NCBI GenBank assembly: GCA_963693285.1
Contig: OY848929.1
Coordinates: 1,428,501-1,492,500, forward strand
Reading direction: 5' to 3'
Length of the DNA stretch: 64,000 nt
From: Xestospongia muta
Lineage: Eukaryota > Porifera > Demospongiae > Haplosclerida > Petrosiidae
The notes below the pieces were generated by a model that ran no database searches, was not told the origin of the DNA, and saw nothing but the letters and a program-made list of their open reading frames with translations. Of the stretch, positions 21,004 through 43,498 are shown piece after piece (position 1 is the stretch's first letter; each line of letters opens with the position of its first letter). The position numbers and the translations under genes were made by a program.

Positions 21004-21961
21004 CCTCCAGATAAACACAGTGGTTGTATTATTAATACATGTGGTTGGGTTGATGGGAGTGGATACAAATGTCTATTGCACTGTGCCAAAGTATTTGAAG
21101 GTCACTAGTCACTAAATAATGTATATTATGATCAAACTGATTTTATATTTTTTATCAGCTGATGTGGTGTTAGTGTTAGATCACGAAAGATTGTATATTG
21201 ATTTCCAAAGGGACTTGCCTAAGGAGACAGCTATTGTTAGGTTACCAAAATCAGGAGGGGTAAGTATCTAAGACATGTCTTTACAAGGTTATCAATTTGT
21301 TGCCTACAGACAGTTGTTAGAAGTCGTGAGTTTCGTAAACGTCACCGAGATGAAGTCGTGCGAGAATATTTCTATGGAAAGAAAAGATTTTACTCATATT
21401 TTCCTTTCTCGTTTGAAGTTTCATTTTCTCAAATTTCAATCTACAAGATTGGAGGTATGAAACTGAGTCTCTGATGTAAGAACATTAACTAGTGATAGCA
21501 TACCACTAAATTGTAAAGTTTTTACAATTTACTGGCAGCTATCTCTCTTTATTATGTAATTTCAATCACAGCTCCTGAAGTCCCCGAGTCTTGTCTGCCA
21601 ATTGGAGCTCAAGCTGAGGATGGCAACACTCAACTTGTACCAGTTGAAATCAGTCAGCAAAAAAATCTTTTTAAATTTATTTTTGCATATTATAATTATG
21701 TAGATAAAGAGCTAGTGAACAGAATTGTTAGTTTGAGCATGGCAACGTCTATAGAAGAAGATTTGGTTACGTGTAGTAGTGCAGGGTTCCTGTGCATGTA
21801 AGATTTTAAGCCCCCTCAATTTTAATAGTTATGGATATATTTCTCTTAGTACTGGTATCAATATGGAAACTGAAAGTATAACTGTTCTGTCTCCGGCTCC
21901 TAGTCCTCTACCAAGAAAGTTCTTGTTGTTAAGTGAACTAGAATTTATGGATCTTAGATAG
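8530..21961 (+). CDS. CLP1: CLP1, polynucleotide 5'-hydroxyl-kinase / cleavage factor subunit
   Basis: Thirteen exons: 8530-8559, 8607-8699, 8746-8859, 8950-9075, 9118-9231, 9277-9304, 9385-9558, then after an 11.45-kb intron 21011-21100, 21159-21259, 21310-21454, 21572-21652, 21704-21797, 21850-21961. They join in frame to 433 aa, close to the usual ~425. The kinase P-loop GPTDVGKST is near residues 126-134; [20 protein letters not shown] and [15 protein letters not shown] are family signatures, and the end [13 protein letters not shown] is typical. CLP1 phosphorylates RNA 5'-OH ends and works with the tRNA splicing endonuclease and the mRNA 3'-end cleavage complex in the nucleus. The phase across the giant intron is exact (one base left over, two supplied), so the gene is probably functional despite the insertion. 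Confidence 0.93.
9777..12080 (-). CDS. Secreted four-domain cysteine-rich, acidic, proteoglycan-like protein
   Basis: Intronless, 767 aa. It begins with a signal peptide ([20 protein letters not shown]) and has four copies of a ~65-residue cysteine module ([16 protein letters not shown] ... CICVRED ... FSCRKDIS). Modules alternate in two types, A-B-A'-B', so a two-module unit was tandemly duplicated. After each module comes a basic CRCRDDD motif, an acidic Asp/Tyr/Asn stretch ([17 protein letters not shown] in type B) and a DLGSG[DN] motif. The B units end in Pro/Lys repeats (KPTPRPKP). Acidic residues before Ser-Gly resemble glycosaminoglycan attachment sites, and Tyr within Asp/Glu runs resemble tyrosine-sulfation sites (inference). 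Likely an extracellular matrix or mucus component. I do not recognise the module. Nested antisense in the CLP1 intron. Confidence 0.85.
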   Translation of the reverse strand: MKFQAIFVVLIVTLFVITTEAHRRKHNKDHKRKHGLSRLPCEMRNCTAKGKSCVELRPLCLHNNTAITRSKCVGTPPKGCKECICVREDGKFSCRKEISELQIPVCKPKRQHNKKCRCRDDDDNSDDYDKKDDDYDHYNYDGDLGSGDGTKKKIRSKGHKCHKSDPKSSPKHKHGLSRLPCEMRNCTAKGKSCVELRPLCLHNNNTAITRSKCVGTPPKGCEKCICVREDEEFSCRKDISEIQIPVCIQPSPKPRHNKKCRCRDDDNDDKNNDDDYESYNYNEYDDYESYIYDEDLGSGNDTNNGKKIKPTRSKGHKPCHHKPDPKSKHSRMSPKPTLKPKSDPKPSTNIKPTPRPKPGPRPKPGPKPSTDIKPTPRPKNPKPTPKPGKDPKSRQSPKRKHGLSPLPCEMRNCTAKGKSCVELRPLCLHNNNTAITRSKCVGTPPKGCKECICVREDGKFSCRKDISELQIPVCKPKHRHNKNSHKKCRCRDDDKNDDDYDKKDDDYDHYNYDGDLGSGDGTKKKIRSKGHKCHKPDSKSSPKHKHGLSRLPCEIRNCTAKGKSCVELRPLCLHNNNTAITRSKCVGTPPKGCEKCICVREDGEFSCRKDISEIQIPVCIQPSPKPRHNKKCRCRDDDNDDKNNDEDYESYNYNEYESYNYDDYEYDDYESYIYDEDLGSGNDTNNGKKIKPTRSKGHKPCHHKPDPKSKHRPRMSPKPTVKPKSDPKPSTNIKPTPRPKKSKPTPKPKDPTPKPRKDPKTKPKKKP
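12181..12240 (-). promoter_or_regulatory. TATA box and conserved upstream element of the cysteine-rich gene
   Basis: On the minus strand TATAAAAGAG lies about 100 bp before the start codon. About 30-50 bp further out is a stretch reading CTTCCTGTCAGATGGGATA on the plus strand. The same pair recurs before the neighbouring paralogue (13785-13850), so the promoter was duplicated with the gene or is constrained. Confidence 0.6.
12309..12394. repeat. Two tandem copies of a 43-bp unit
   Basis: Units start at 12309 and 12352 with AGCGTGTAAA and differ at about one position. They lie upstream of the cysteine-rich gene. The rest of 12241-13050 holds no gene that I see; 12955-13040 resembles the flank at 9640-9740, the 3' flank shared by the two paralogues. 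Confidence 0.85.
13091..13702 (-). CDS. Secreted single-domain cysteine-rich paralogue
   Basis: Intronless, about 203 aa from the ATG that opens [20 protein letters not shown], a signal peptide nearly matching the four-domain protein; an upstream in-frame ATG at 13741 is less likely because it would bury the signal. One cysteine module ([13 protein letters not shown] ... [17 protein letters not shown]) is followed by a short acidic stretch with a run of Asp and Asn, a DLGSGD motif and a Pro/Lys-rich tail ([12 protein letters not shown]). It corresponds to one B-type unit of its neighbour and may be the ancestral single-unit form or a contracted copy. Its function is unknown; extracellular location is inferred from the signal peptide. 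Confidence 0.83.
   Translation of the reverse strand: MKFQVIFAILTVSLLVVTTEVYGRKGNKGHKRKHGLSHLPCEMRNCTAKGKSCVEFHPLCLHNNTAITRSKCVGTPPKGCEECICVREDGEFSCRKDISEIQIPVCILPSPKLRHHKKSHKNSHSRDDDDDDNDDDDDNNNNGRSRTRTGDLGSGDDRDNGKKIRPTPATRPKGAKPSPKPSRKFKPTPRPKGPKPKHGGAKS
13785..13850 (-). promoter_or_regulatory. TATA box and shared upstream element
   Basis: Minus-strand TATAAAAGAG about 85 bp before the start codon, followed outward by the same CTTCCTGTCAGATGGGATA element found before the four-domain gene. Confidence 0.6.
14139..14460. repeat. Minisatellite, four degenerate ~82-88-bp units
   Basis: Units begin near 14139, 14227, 14309 and 14391 with (C/T)ACCTTATAAGGA-type sequence and contain TTTACATATCTCTT and AGAGTCT(C/T)(A/G)TGAT. 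Spacing is 88, 82 and 82 bp. No coding potential is seen. Confidence 0.85.
14600..14705 (+). pseudogene. Decayed fragment of the CLP1 exon before the giant intron
   Basis: The stretch around 14660-14690 (AGCAGCTGAAATGGTCAGAG) aligns with the functional exon at 9510-9535 (AGCGGCTGAAATGGTCGAGG), and the following bases match its end and donor (GTTAATTC-TAAGTAC versus GTTAATCATAAGAGTAAG). Frame and donor are broken. Same strand as CLP1. Confidence 0.7.
14840..15010 (+). pseudogene. Decayed fragment of upstream CLP1 exons
   Basis: 14864-14925 (TTTCATAGAAACAAACACTC, then ACTCAATACCTACAT) resembles the exon at 8965-9030. 14925-14970 (AGATTGTCCATATTGAGTT) resembles the following intron at 9091-9110. 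GTTATAGAATGGGAG near 14985 resembles the next exon at 9183. Parts between are deleted and the frame is lost. It lies after the fragment of a later exon, so the order is inverted relative to CLP1, as expected from tandem copies. Confidence 0.7.
15830..16140. repeat. Segmental duplicate of 17620-17940 (3' flank of the second cysteine-rich gene type)
   Basis: Both stretches contain a TATATAATT(A/G)GTGGGTGTG block, ACCAACTCTCTTTTG-type sequence, ACACCTTAAT(T/A)A, and then (A/G)AAAGTTAA(T/C)ATAGT(A/G)(T/C)TGTGT before the gene tail. They flank the 3' ends of the functional gene at 16209 and the dead copy at 17925, marking the duplicated unit. Confidence 0.7.
16209..16790 (-). CDS. Secreted cysteine-rich protein with Pro/Gly/Tyr repeat tail
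   Basis: Intronless, 193 aa. Signal peptide [20 protein letters not shown], a His/Lys-rich spacer, then a cysteine domain ([16 protein letters not shown] ... [17 protein letters not shown] ... KCNC ... [15 protein letters not shown]) ending at DTSEPLCPG. The tail consists of six-residue repeats of the PPMGYR type. The domain is related in Cys spacing to the 9.8- and 13.1-kb genes (CELRNC versus CEMRNC) but forms its own subfamily with the 18.8-kb gene. The stop is a TAA where the repeat has a Tyr TAC codon; reading on would add about 12 residues to a second stop. PxGY repeats suggest an adhesive or elastic matrix protein (inference). No known family recognised. Confidence 0.83.
   Translation of the reverse strand: MKLLVTVAIVTLLILTIEAQAGAHKGKGRGHHHHKHHGLRACDNGTCRQPCELRNCDTGKVCLEHTFTCHSDNSVKTISRCRDNSHHYRQKCNCATKQICVFNKHDTTCRNMLVNAQPVDTSEPLCPGQKKHGRGQRKGRFIQRERVPENWMGSPKAYLPPMGYRPPMGYRPPMGYRPPHGYRPPKGYKPPTG
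17620..17924. repeat. Second copy of the duplicated 3' flank
   Basis: Partner of 15830-16140 (see there); leads directly into the dead gene copy. The region 16870-17600 between has no gene that I see. Confidence 0.68.
17925..18433 (-). pseudogene. Dead copy of the secreted cysteine-rich gene
   Basis: Read on the minus strand, it retains the order of the 16.2- and 18.8-kb genes: signal-peptide region, [13 protein letters not shown] region (plus-strand TTAACACTGTTGTCAGAACG), Cys domain end and C-terminal GGG-rich remnant. The start codon is lost (AACTACAGG where the paralogues have AACTTCATG). About 60 bp of the Cys region around the KCNC motif is missing, and there is a tandem duplication (CATGACATAT) near 18155-18180. 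No long ORF remains. Confidence 0.8.
18774..19535 (-). CDS. Secreted cysteine-rich protein with His/Gly-rich repeat tail
   Basis: Intronless, 253 aa. Signal peptide [20 protein letters not shown], a charged [10 protein letters not shown] spacer, then the same cysteine domain as the 16.2-kb gene ([16 protein letters not shown] ... DTSEPLCPE). The tail of about 110 residues is built from [13 protein letters not shown] units with roughly 45 His. The head is almost identical to that of the 16.2-kb protein but the tail is unrelated, so tail replacement or independent repeat expansion occurred. His-rich secreted tails often bind Zn, Cu or Ni, or respond to pH; this is inference. It lies antisense within the CLP1 intron, 1.5 kb before its 3' splice site. 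Confidence 0.84.
   Translation of the reverse strand: MKLLATIAIVILLILTIEARRDDHKDDHKDKEGGHHHKRHHKHHGLRDCVNGTCRQPCELRNCDTGKVCVEHTFTCHSDNSVKYISRCRYGQKCNCSKNQICVFNKHDTTCRNMLVNAQPVDTSEPLCPEKDNPRNRSHYGNNRGHHRGGHHGGHQKGRHHGGHQGRGGHHGDHQGGGHHGGHQGGHHGNHQGGGHHGGHHGGHQGGGHHGNHQGGGHHGGHHGGHQGGGHHGGHRGGGRLGRYIQIESMLED
19971..20285. repeat. Direct repeat pair of ~75 bp
   Basis: ACTCTTGGAGAACCTATTAA at 19971 recurs at 20206, followed in both by CATTGTA, CTCACAAACAAT, ATACAGGAGT(A/G)TTACTTTACT. The spacer is 160 bp. No gene seen. Confidence 0.85.
20893..21004. repeat. (CCCTCT)n-(CT)n microsatellite abutting a 3' splice site
   Basis: About four CCCTCT units and then an uninterrupted (CT)n run of ~70 bp, ending 6 bp before the AG that opens the CLP1 exon at 21011. 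It forms the polypyrimidine tract of the giant intron. Confidence 0.93.
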
Positions 21962-22530
21962 CACTTATTCTATGATAATATTTATATCCTTTAAATACTG
22001 ATCCCTGATGATTTATCTTATCTTTATTTAATTCACAAAGTTGGCAACTGATATATTTCTGACTATAAACTCTAAAATGTAATTTTACGTATCATGTTAA
22101 AGCTATTTGTGTGCAATTTTTAGGAAAATTTGAAGTAGATAAAACATGACATTTCTGTGTTTTTGTTTCATACTTTTAATAGGTGTGACATATATGTTAT
22201 TTGAAGTGAAAGGCTAAATGGTTATTAATTATTATTAAAATTAAGAGGATAATTGAATTACAAAATCAGTTAATTAATCATAACAGCCAATCAAAAGTAA
22301 ATGAAAATATAATTGTGAAGTGAGTGATATCAACATATGAAAGAATCAGATTAATATTAATTTTGTTAAAAAAACAACAACAATGTAGTTAGCTAACGAT
22401 GACTGATGATAGACTGGATAAAATACACAACACAAAAAGATTATATTTGTATTACAAACAAACAAGATAATAGATATAACATGTACACTGAACACATGGC
22501 CAACACATGGTTGGTACACATTACTGTTCC
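21962..22530. other. Intergenic region between CLP1 and the first receptor kinase
   Basis: Convergent 3' ends. AT-rich; no gene, repeat family or RNA recognised. Confidence 0.6.
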
Positions 22531-32288
<9,758 letters not shown>

Positions 32289-32751
32289 AGTTTATATTTC
32301 TTTTTCTCTGTCTTTTTCTGGTTCAACAACTACGATCCATCAGCGCATTCTCCTAGAATTTGAAACTAACGTCCTTTTTACTAGACAACTTCGAGTTAAT
32401 TATTTGTAGGTCGTCACCACAAAGAGGACGTCCCTTTATAATTAGAAGATAATTAACCACACAATATTATATATAGTAGTACCTAGCGGAAACAGTAATC
32501 AGTGTTTACTTTTCTGAGATACTATCTGCAGTAGGTGAATTTCACTGTACTAAACTTTAAACCTAACATGAGTAATATCTGCTTGGCTAGCTAAACACTC
32601 ATGATGAGTAATAGTTTTAATTTAATAATGGCGTGGGACGGTAACTTTATTATGCTGAGATATCAATAAAACTACATCACCCACTAGTTTTTTATTAGTC
32701 TCTACAATAGCATAATATAAAATCTGAACTGTCTAGTATACTAAGTTCAAT

Positions 32752-35690
32752 TCAAACAGAACTCTCCAACATAAAGTACGGTCTGTCTTCGTAAGACTTG
32801 TTGGTAATGGAAGTCTTCAGTGTTTCATCATTATAGAGTGTCTTCAATTTGAGTACCAGTGACGAGAATGATGGCCTCTCTCCTGGCTTATAGTTCCAGC
32901 ACAAGTTCATCAAAGAGAAGCTATAATCAATATACACATTATTTAGGTGATTGATGCATTATCTAGCTATAACTACATTGTCTGTATAATCAATATACAC
33001 ATTATTTAGGTGATTGATGCATTATCTAGCTATAACTACATTGCCTGTACATTTCTTGAGGGCACAGAGCCGGCTGTGTGAGTCTATTTCCAGTTGAAAT
33101 ATACTCGGGAATATCAACATTGTCTAGACCCGCATAAGGAATTATGCCCAGATTGAATATCTCCCAACACAGCACACCAAATGACCACTGTTTAAAAATA
33201 TTATGTTAAAATTCATCAAACATTAAATACACAAGGGTCATACCACATCTGTTTTCTCATTGTACACACCATCAAAGATACTCTCAGGTGGTAACCATCT
33301 GACTGGAAGCTTGACTTTCCGTTCTAATCGATAATAGTCTCGGCTGTAAATGTCACGTGAGAACCCAAAGTCAGCAACTTTCACTATCAAATATTCATCA
33401 ATCCTAGTTGCATGCATGTGGCCCAGTATATGATATAAAAATCAAAGAAGTATTATCTTTTTGGTAACATACATGCAGTTTCTTGCAGCTAAATCTCTAT
33501 GAACAAACTTTAATTTAGCCAAGTACTCCATTCCTTTCGCTATACTTATACACATCACAAAGAGATCTTCAATATGTAAAGACTATTATAGTGAAAAGAA
33601 AAGTTATTATCCACTATTAGTGGACATGTATATATACAGTAATATGTAAATAAGCTATCTATGTTAGCACATACGTCTGGTAGTATGCTGGGTTCATTGT
33701 CTCCTCTTTCGGAAACTAGGAAAGACTTAAGATCTCCGTTAGCCATATATGGTAATATGATGACAGGGAGTTGATCCTCAGTATCAAAGCATACTCCTAA
33801 TAGTCTGAGGACATTAGGATGATCAAAGTCTAACATTATTGCAGACTCAGATATGAACTCCTCAATTTCTTCTGAAGTTGGATAAACTGATAAGAAAAAA
33901 GATCAGAGTTTTATCAACATAAATAATCATGTTAGTTACCAGAAGCAATGCTTTTAATAGCTACTGTGGTTTCAAAAATATCTCCATTACATTCTTCATG
34001 TAGAATTCCTTTATAGACTTTTCCATATGCGCCTACATAATTAAATTACATCAATAATTAGTGTTGTTTTAGTTTTTGCTTTTTTAGTGTTAATTTAGTT
34101 AGTATTAGTTAGTTTTGGCCTTGTAATCATTGCTTTTAGTTAGTCAATTGGTTTTGCTCCTAGAAAAACAGTTCTAGTTACAGTTATTTCTTGCAATATG
34201 TGTTTTAGTTATTGGACACAATTCAGTTAGTTTTAGTTTGTTATAGTTAGTTACAGTTATTTATAGCTAGTTTAGTTTGTTATAGTTAGTTACAGTTATT
34301 TATAGCTAGTTTTTCTTTCTCAGCTGATAATTTTAGTTAGTTATAGGTAGTTAACTAAAACATAATTAACTAGACTAAACTAAAAAAGGTTTAGTTTCAA
34401 TTATAGTTAGCTATAACAATATTAATTAGCATTAATTGTAATTATATTCATTGAATGTTTAACTTTATTCACCTTCTCCAATTTCTTCTTTGAAAGTGAT
34501 GTTTGAAGATTTACACAAAACTCTTCCAAACTGTTTCTTGTATATTTCTAATTGTTCTTCTAAAATCAAGCTGTTCTTCTTCTCGAGATGATCATAGTCA
34601 GAATTATGATAGAAAGCTAAACATGGATTCCTGTATTGGCCTATTTGGCCTGTATATGTGCACATCAAGAAATACATTTCAATTACACATCATCACTTAT
34701 AATGTAATTATGAATGTCATACAATAGAGTTATAATGGGCTAGTGTTCTTGCTGTTTACCTTGAGTGGAATTGTCATGATGAAAGTTGGATAGATTTTTT
34801 GTTTTCCTATTTATTTTGAGAGTATACTCTAGTGTAAACAGAGAATGCATACCATTTTCTATATCTTTTATAGGAACAATAAGTAGCTATAGATAAAGCA
34901 AGTAGAATCAAAAGACACACAGATGACACACCAACAGCAAATAATATTATCAGAGGATCTAGAGTAAACAATAAGTGAACTGTATAAATGCAATGACAAC
35001 CAAGGCTATAATTTGATTATTACAAATCTATTCATATTATAGTATTCACCATTTGAGCTGTCATCATCTTCATCATCATTTTTATTTCTTAAACTATCAC
35101 ACACTAATTGACTGTGTGTAACAAGTGTATTACAAGATAGACCATATATTACTACAACTTGGTAATCTCTTTCCTCTGTTCGATAAACAGCACACAGATC
35201 AACACTTTCATCTGAAGTAGCACACGAATTAGCAGCATTACACTGTCCATTTGTACTTGTGTAGCAGTAATTGGTACAATATACATCAGCAGTTGCATTA
35301 CACAGACTAGACAAGTCATGACTATTATCAGCAATCAGGTTCATGACAACAAGACCACATCGACAACGTCTAGCTACTGATGAAGTTGGGAAAGGAGTTG
35401 TCCAATTGAAAAATAAAGGGGAGCTTGTATTAGCAACACTGTTAATGGCATTATAGGCACAGGAGCTGTACAATAGAAGTCATAATACAGTACTGTAGTC
35501 AATAAAATTAAAGTACTCACGTTAATCCGGTGTCATTGTTAGGAGGTTTCACGATATCTTCACAATCTTTAGAGAGAACAGAAATTGGCAACTATAATCT
35601 ACAAACTATTAGATAAACTGTACCTTCAATAGCTGTGATACTGACAGCTAGAAGCAGTACTGTAGTGAGTGTCCACAAAATGTTGTCCAT
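32752..35690 (-). CDS. Receptor tyrosine kinase 2 of the cluster
   Basis: Twelve exons join in frame to 581 aa: 35624-35690, 35521-35566, 35050-35465, 34853-34958, 34760-34806, 34473-34649, 33940-34032, 33675-33886, 33473-33582, 33244-33403, 33045-33187, 32752-32920. Signal peptide [20 protein letters not shown]; Cys-rich ectodomain of about 155 residues with an acidic stalk (NDDEDDD); membrane span [20 protein letters not shown]. The kinase is complete: [11 protein letters not shown] glycine loop, VAIK lysine, [32 protein letters not shown] and [10 protein letters not shown]. The C-tail is very short, unlike the other two. The last intron uses a GC donor and is made of two copies of one 63-bp unit. 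It lies tail-to-head between receptors 1 and 3. Confidence 0.88.
32923..33048. repeat. Tandem 63-bp duplication forming an intron
   Basis: Two near-identical units (32923-32985, 32986-33048) cover essentially the whole 124-bp last intron (32921-33044) of receptor 2. A single unit would give a normal ~61-bp intron. Confidence 0.92.
34060..34440. repeat. TAGTT-rich degenerate repeat in an intron
   Basis: Many TAGTTAGTT words and a direct ~37-bp repeat (TTATAGTTAGTTACAGTTAT) at about 34235 and 34272. The distal part (CTAAACTAAAAAAGGTTTAG) is self-complementary. It fills the intron 34033-34472 between the juxtamembrane and glycine-loop exons of receptor 2. Confidence 0.8.
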
Positions 35691-36285
35691 TGTTACAGTA
35701 AAGTGAAACTATGTGTACATTGGTTTGTATCAGCTATAAATAACAATGCATGCATGATCACATGTGATAACTGATTCTTAGTGAAGTAATCATACACGCA
35801 CTTTTAAAGAAAACAATGAAATGATAACTAATACAACATCTAATCTGATTTTGATAAACTATGTATTCTAGTTGAATAAGTTATCATTTGTTGATTCCAT
35901 TACATGTTGCATTACATGATTATATTGTACGTAAAATCAAGAACTAACAACTGCCATTGTTTTCTGATGTTTTATTTGTAATCAATATTGTAGATTGAGG
36001 AAAGTAGACTGTTCATTAAAATATCCTGTGATCAGTATTTCTTTACAATATCAATAACTAAGACATATTAAAATAGAATTAAATATGTGGACATCGTTAT
36101 GACTTAAATCAATTAACAGTCATTGGATTTTTATGCAATGCTTGTACTCATTATTGAAAACACTCAAATATGTCACAAACAAAAATTTAATATTCAATAT
36201 ATTGTATAACAGTTATACAATATGATGATCATACAATATTTCTAGTAATAAAAATATATGCAATTTATAAACACAACACTCTATA

Positions 36286-36540
36286 TGTGATCTGACTTGC
36301 AATAAGGAACCACTTTGGCAAAACATTTGTGACGTGATTTTTGAAAAGGACAGCTGTTAAACCATCTTAAAGAACAGTTTTGTATAGATACAGTTGCTAT
36401 AGATGCACAACTGTTCACGGTAGCTGTATGTATGCATACAAAACTGTTTTTTCAAAAAGTGTTTTAAAATTGGTCTTTTTTCATAAATCACGTCACAAAA
36501 GTTTTGATGGAAGTGGTCCTATATTGCGAACCAGGTCACA
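36286..36540. mobile_element. MITE-like element, copy 1 (~255 bp)
   Basis: Starts TGTGATCTG and ends CCAGGTCACA. The ends are long imperfect inverted repeats (TTGCAATAAGGAACCACTT versus AAGTGGTCCTATATTGCGAA). No coding capacity. Flanked by TA on both sides. Related copies are at 44978 and 49202. The rest of the spacer 35691-36556 shows no gene. Confidence 0.82.
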
Positions 36541-36556
36541 TATTTAAAAATTATAA

Positions 36557-41318
<4,762 letters not shown>

Positions 41319-41415
41319 TTCATCACAACGAAGCACACACACACAGCAGACAATGATGAGCTTTATTAATTATTATTATTAATTAATTAATGACGTTGTT
41401 ATTCATTAGGTGATA
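41319..41415. promoter_or_regulatory. Bidirectional promoter, receptor 3 / acetyltransferase
   Basis: 97 bp between divergent start codons. It contains a short CA run, an A/T-rich (ATTAATT)n stretch and a TGACGTTG CRE-like half site at about 41391. Shared use is inferred from spacing. Confidence 0.5.
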
Positions 41416-41925
41416 ATGGAGTCTGCACATTTCCACACACAACTAGCTATTGAAGAGGATTTAGAGGAGATATGGGAGTTGATTCAACATTTTAGTAATC
41501 AAACTTATCAGTCATCACCTAGATCAGTTGGAAAGAGAGGTACTTAACAACTCTACTCTCAACAGGAGCAACAAATACCATGCCACAAAAGTTAAATTTT
41601 TTTGTTGTCTTTTTTATTTCTACTGTAGAGCTGCTACAAGATGGATTTGGCGAAAAGAGATATTTTCAGTATATAGTAGTAAAGGAGATGTTACCAGAGG
41701 CTCAGAGTCATCAGATAAGTAAGTATTGAGATAACATGTTATTATAAATGAACCAATGTTATTTGATTGGTAGTAGAAAATCATAAAGGAAAAGTGATTG
41801 CTGTTGCTTCATTCTTTTATCTCTATTCAACATGGGAAGGTCTATTTCTCTTTATCGATGATTTTTTAGTTTCACTCAAACATCAAGGTTAGTCAATGAT
41901 ATCAGCCACTCCCCCCCCCCCCCCC

Positions 41926-41960
<35 letters not shown>

Positions 41961-43307
41961 TATATATATTTATATACACCCAATAGAATTGAAGATTGAT
42001 ATGATGCTATTAAATAAATGTGCAAAAGTTAGCCTGCATTATAAGAGATGTGTGTGTATATGTTAAATTATATGTAGATTGCTATGGAAAAAGACTGTTG
42101 TCGTGTTCAGTTTTTTATACATAGAGAGGATAGTTTAACTCAAGAGAAGTATACAAACCTTGGAGCTATATGTCTTCCTGAGTGGCTAACAGTTAGACTA
42201 CCAAATCCTGCTATGAGGAAATTTGCTAATGAAGATAATATAGTAAATTTATCTGTCAATGTGCTAAATACTATATAATATTCGTAGATAGCAGGGAAGT
42301 TTTCTATAAGATCTGCTACTAAAGAAGATGTACAGAGTATCTTGTATCTGATACAGGTAAGCACACTGAAATATTAACAACAAAACAGCATGTGGATTAA
42401 ATGTGAACATTATTTTTGTAGTTGTTGGCGGAGTGTGAAAACGAGCCAAATGCTGTTTTGATTGATGAAGAAGGTATAGTTTGTACTTTTAAAATATTTT
42501 CTTATTTGGTATAGTGCTTTTAAGGGATGGATTTGGAAAAGAGAGCTACTTTCAATGCTTTGTTGGAGAAACACTGGAGCCTGTTTCAGAGGATAAGTCA
42601 GTAACAAATGGAGGTATCAGTTATAGTATGTCTTATTAACTCTGCTAATTATTCTCCTCCTGTAGATACCACTTTGCTATCTACTAAAATGTTGCATAAT
42701 CCAAAGATAGCCGGTATGGCATTTTATCTTACCATCTATTGCAAGAGGAAAGGCAAAATCCTACATTTAGAAGATCTTTTTGTAAAAGAAGAGCACAGAA
42801 GTAAATAAATAAACAATGTTCAGAAAATACCTTAATTAAGCTTACTATTAATTGTGTATACTAAATTTAGTGACTTTAAAACATTTGGATTTAACCTGTG
42901 TTAATTTTAGCATTTTGTTCAGAATCACATCCATTTTACAAATCTTAGTGCTTATTATATATAGTACACGCTAATTTGACTAAAATTAGTATATGCAATT
43001 AATAGTAGGTTTAAGGTAACTTAATTTGTTTCTCATACAGACCAAGGATTAGGTACAGCATTAATGAGAGAATGTGCAAAGGTATGCGTCTATATGTACA
43101 AATCAAAGGTCATTCATTTCCTTTATATTTCTCATATAGGTTGGTTTAACAAGTGGTTGTAATGAAATGGACTGGCAAGTGTTGGATTGGAATACCAAAG
43201 CAATAGATCTTTACAAGAGAATTGGAGGAATAATTGATGAAGATTATAAATTTATGAGATTTAGAAAAACTGACATTAGTGTTCTTGCAAATAATTCATT
43301 TGTATAA
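41416..43307 (+). CDS. Tandem-GNAT N-acetyltransferase related to spermidine/spermine acetyltransferase
   Basis: Eleven exons join in frame to 365 aa: 41416-41539, 41629-41718, 41774-41887, 41987-42027, 42078-42242, 42288-42356, 42422-42473, 42515-42613, 42666-42800, 43041-43081, 43140-43307. Two GNAT domains of about 180 residues share the SAT1-like order: IEEDLEEIWELIQ / TKEDVQSILYLIQ, LLQDGFGEKRYFQ / LLRDGFGKESYFQ, GLFLFIDDFLV / ILHLEDLFVKEEH. The second domain has the acetyl-CoA loop NQGLGTAL. The first has QELKIDMML there, without the glycines. Domain 2 is therefore likely catalytic and domain 1 degenerate. GNAT enzymes of this branch acetylate polyamines or small amines; the substrate here is unknown. 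Confidence 0.85.
41911..41976. repeat. Compound microsatellite (C)n(CA)n(TA)n
   Basis: Lies in the intron between the third and fourth acetyltransferase exons, just before the acceptor of a 41-nt exon. Confidence 0.93.
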
Positions 43308-43498
43308 GATAATTAAGGATAATAATGAATATATATATATACGTTAATTTATAAGGTGATGATGAGTATTGTGTACAGTACATAGTTCACTGTTTAAATT
43401 CACACTGGAGTTTAATTAACTCGTTATAGTAATTAATTAAGGCTTCATTAATTTGTAACAAATTGATATGGTTCATATTCTATTATAGCAACAAATTT

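Larger units (their letters stand above)
9559..21010 (+). other. Giant CLP1 intron hosting a gene cluster
   Basis: GTAAGT donor at 9559 and CCTCCAG acceptor ending at 21010. It is roughly 200 times longer than most introns here. It holds four minus-strand secreted-protein genes, one dead copy, CLP1 fragments, a minisatellite and several flanking duplications. 15011-15830 and 20290-20880 show no gene to me. Confidence 0.88.

Noticed and set aside
20836..21089. Glu-Arg and Ser-Leu repeat frames
   Set aside because: Translations of the CT/GA microsatellite at the end of the giant CLP1 intron; only the plus-strand part from 21011 is coding, in a different context.
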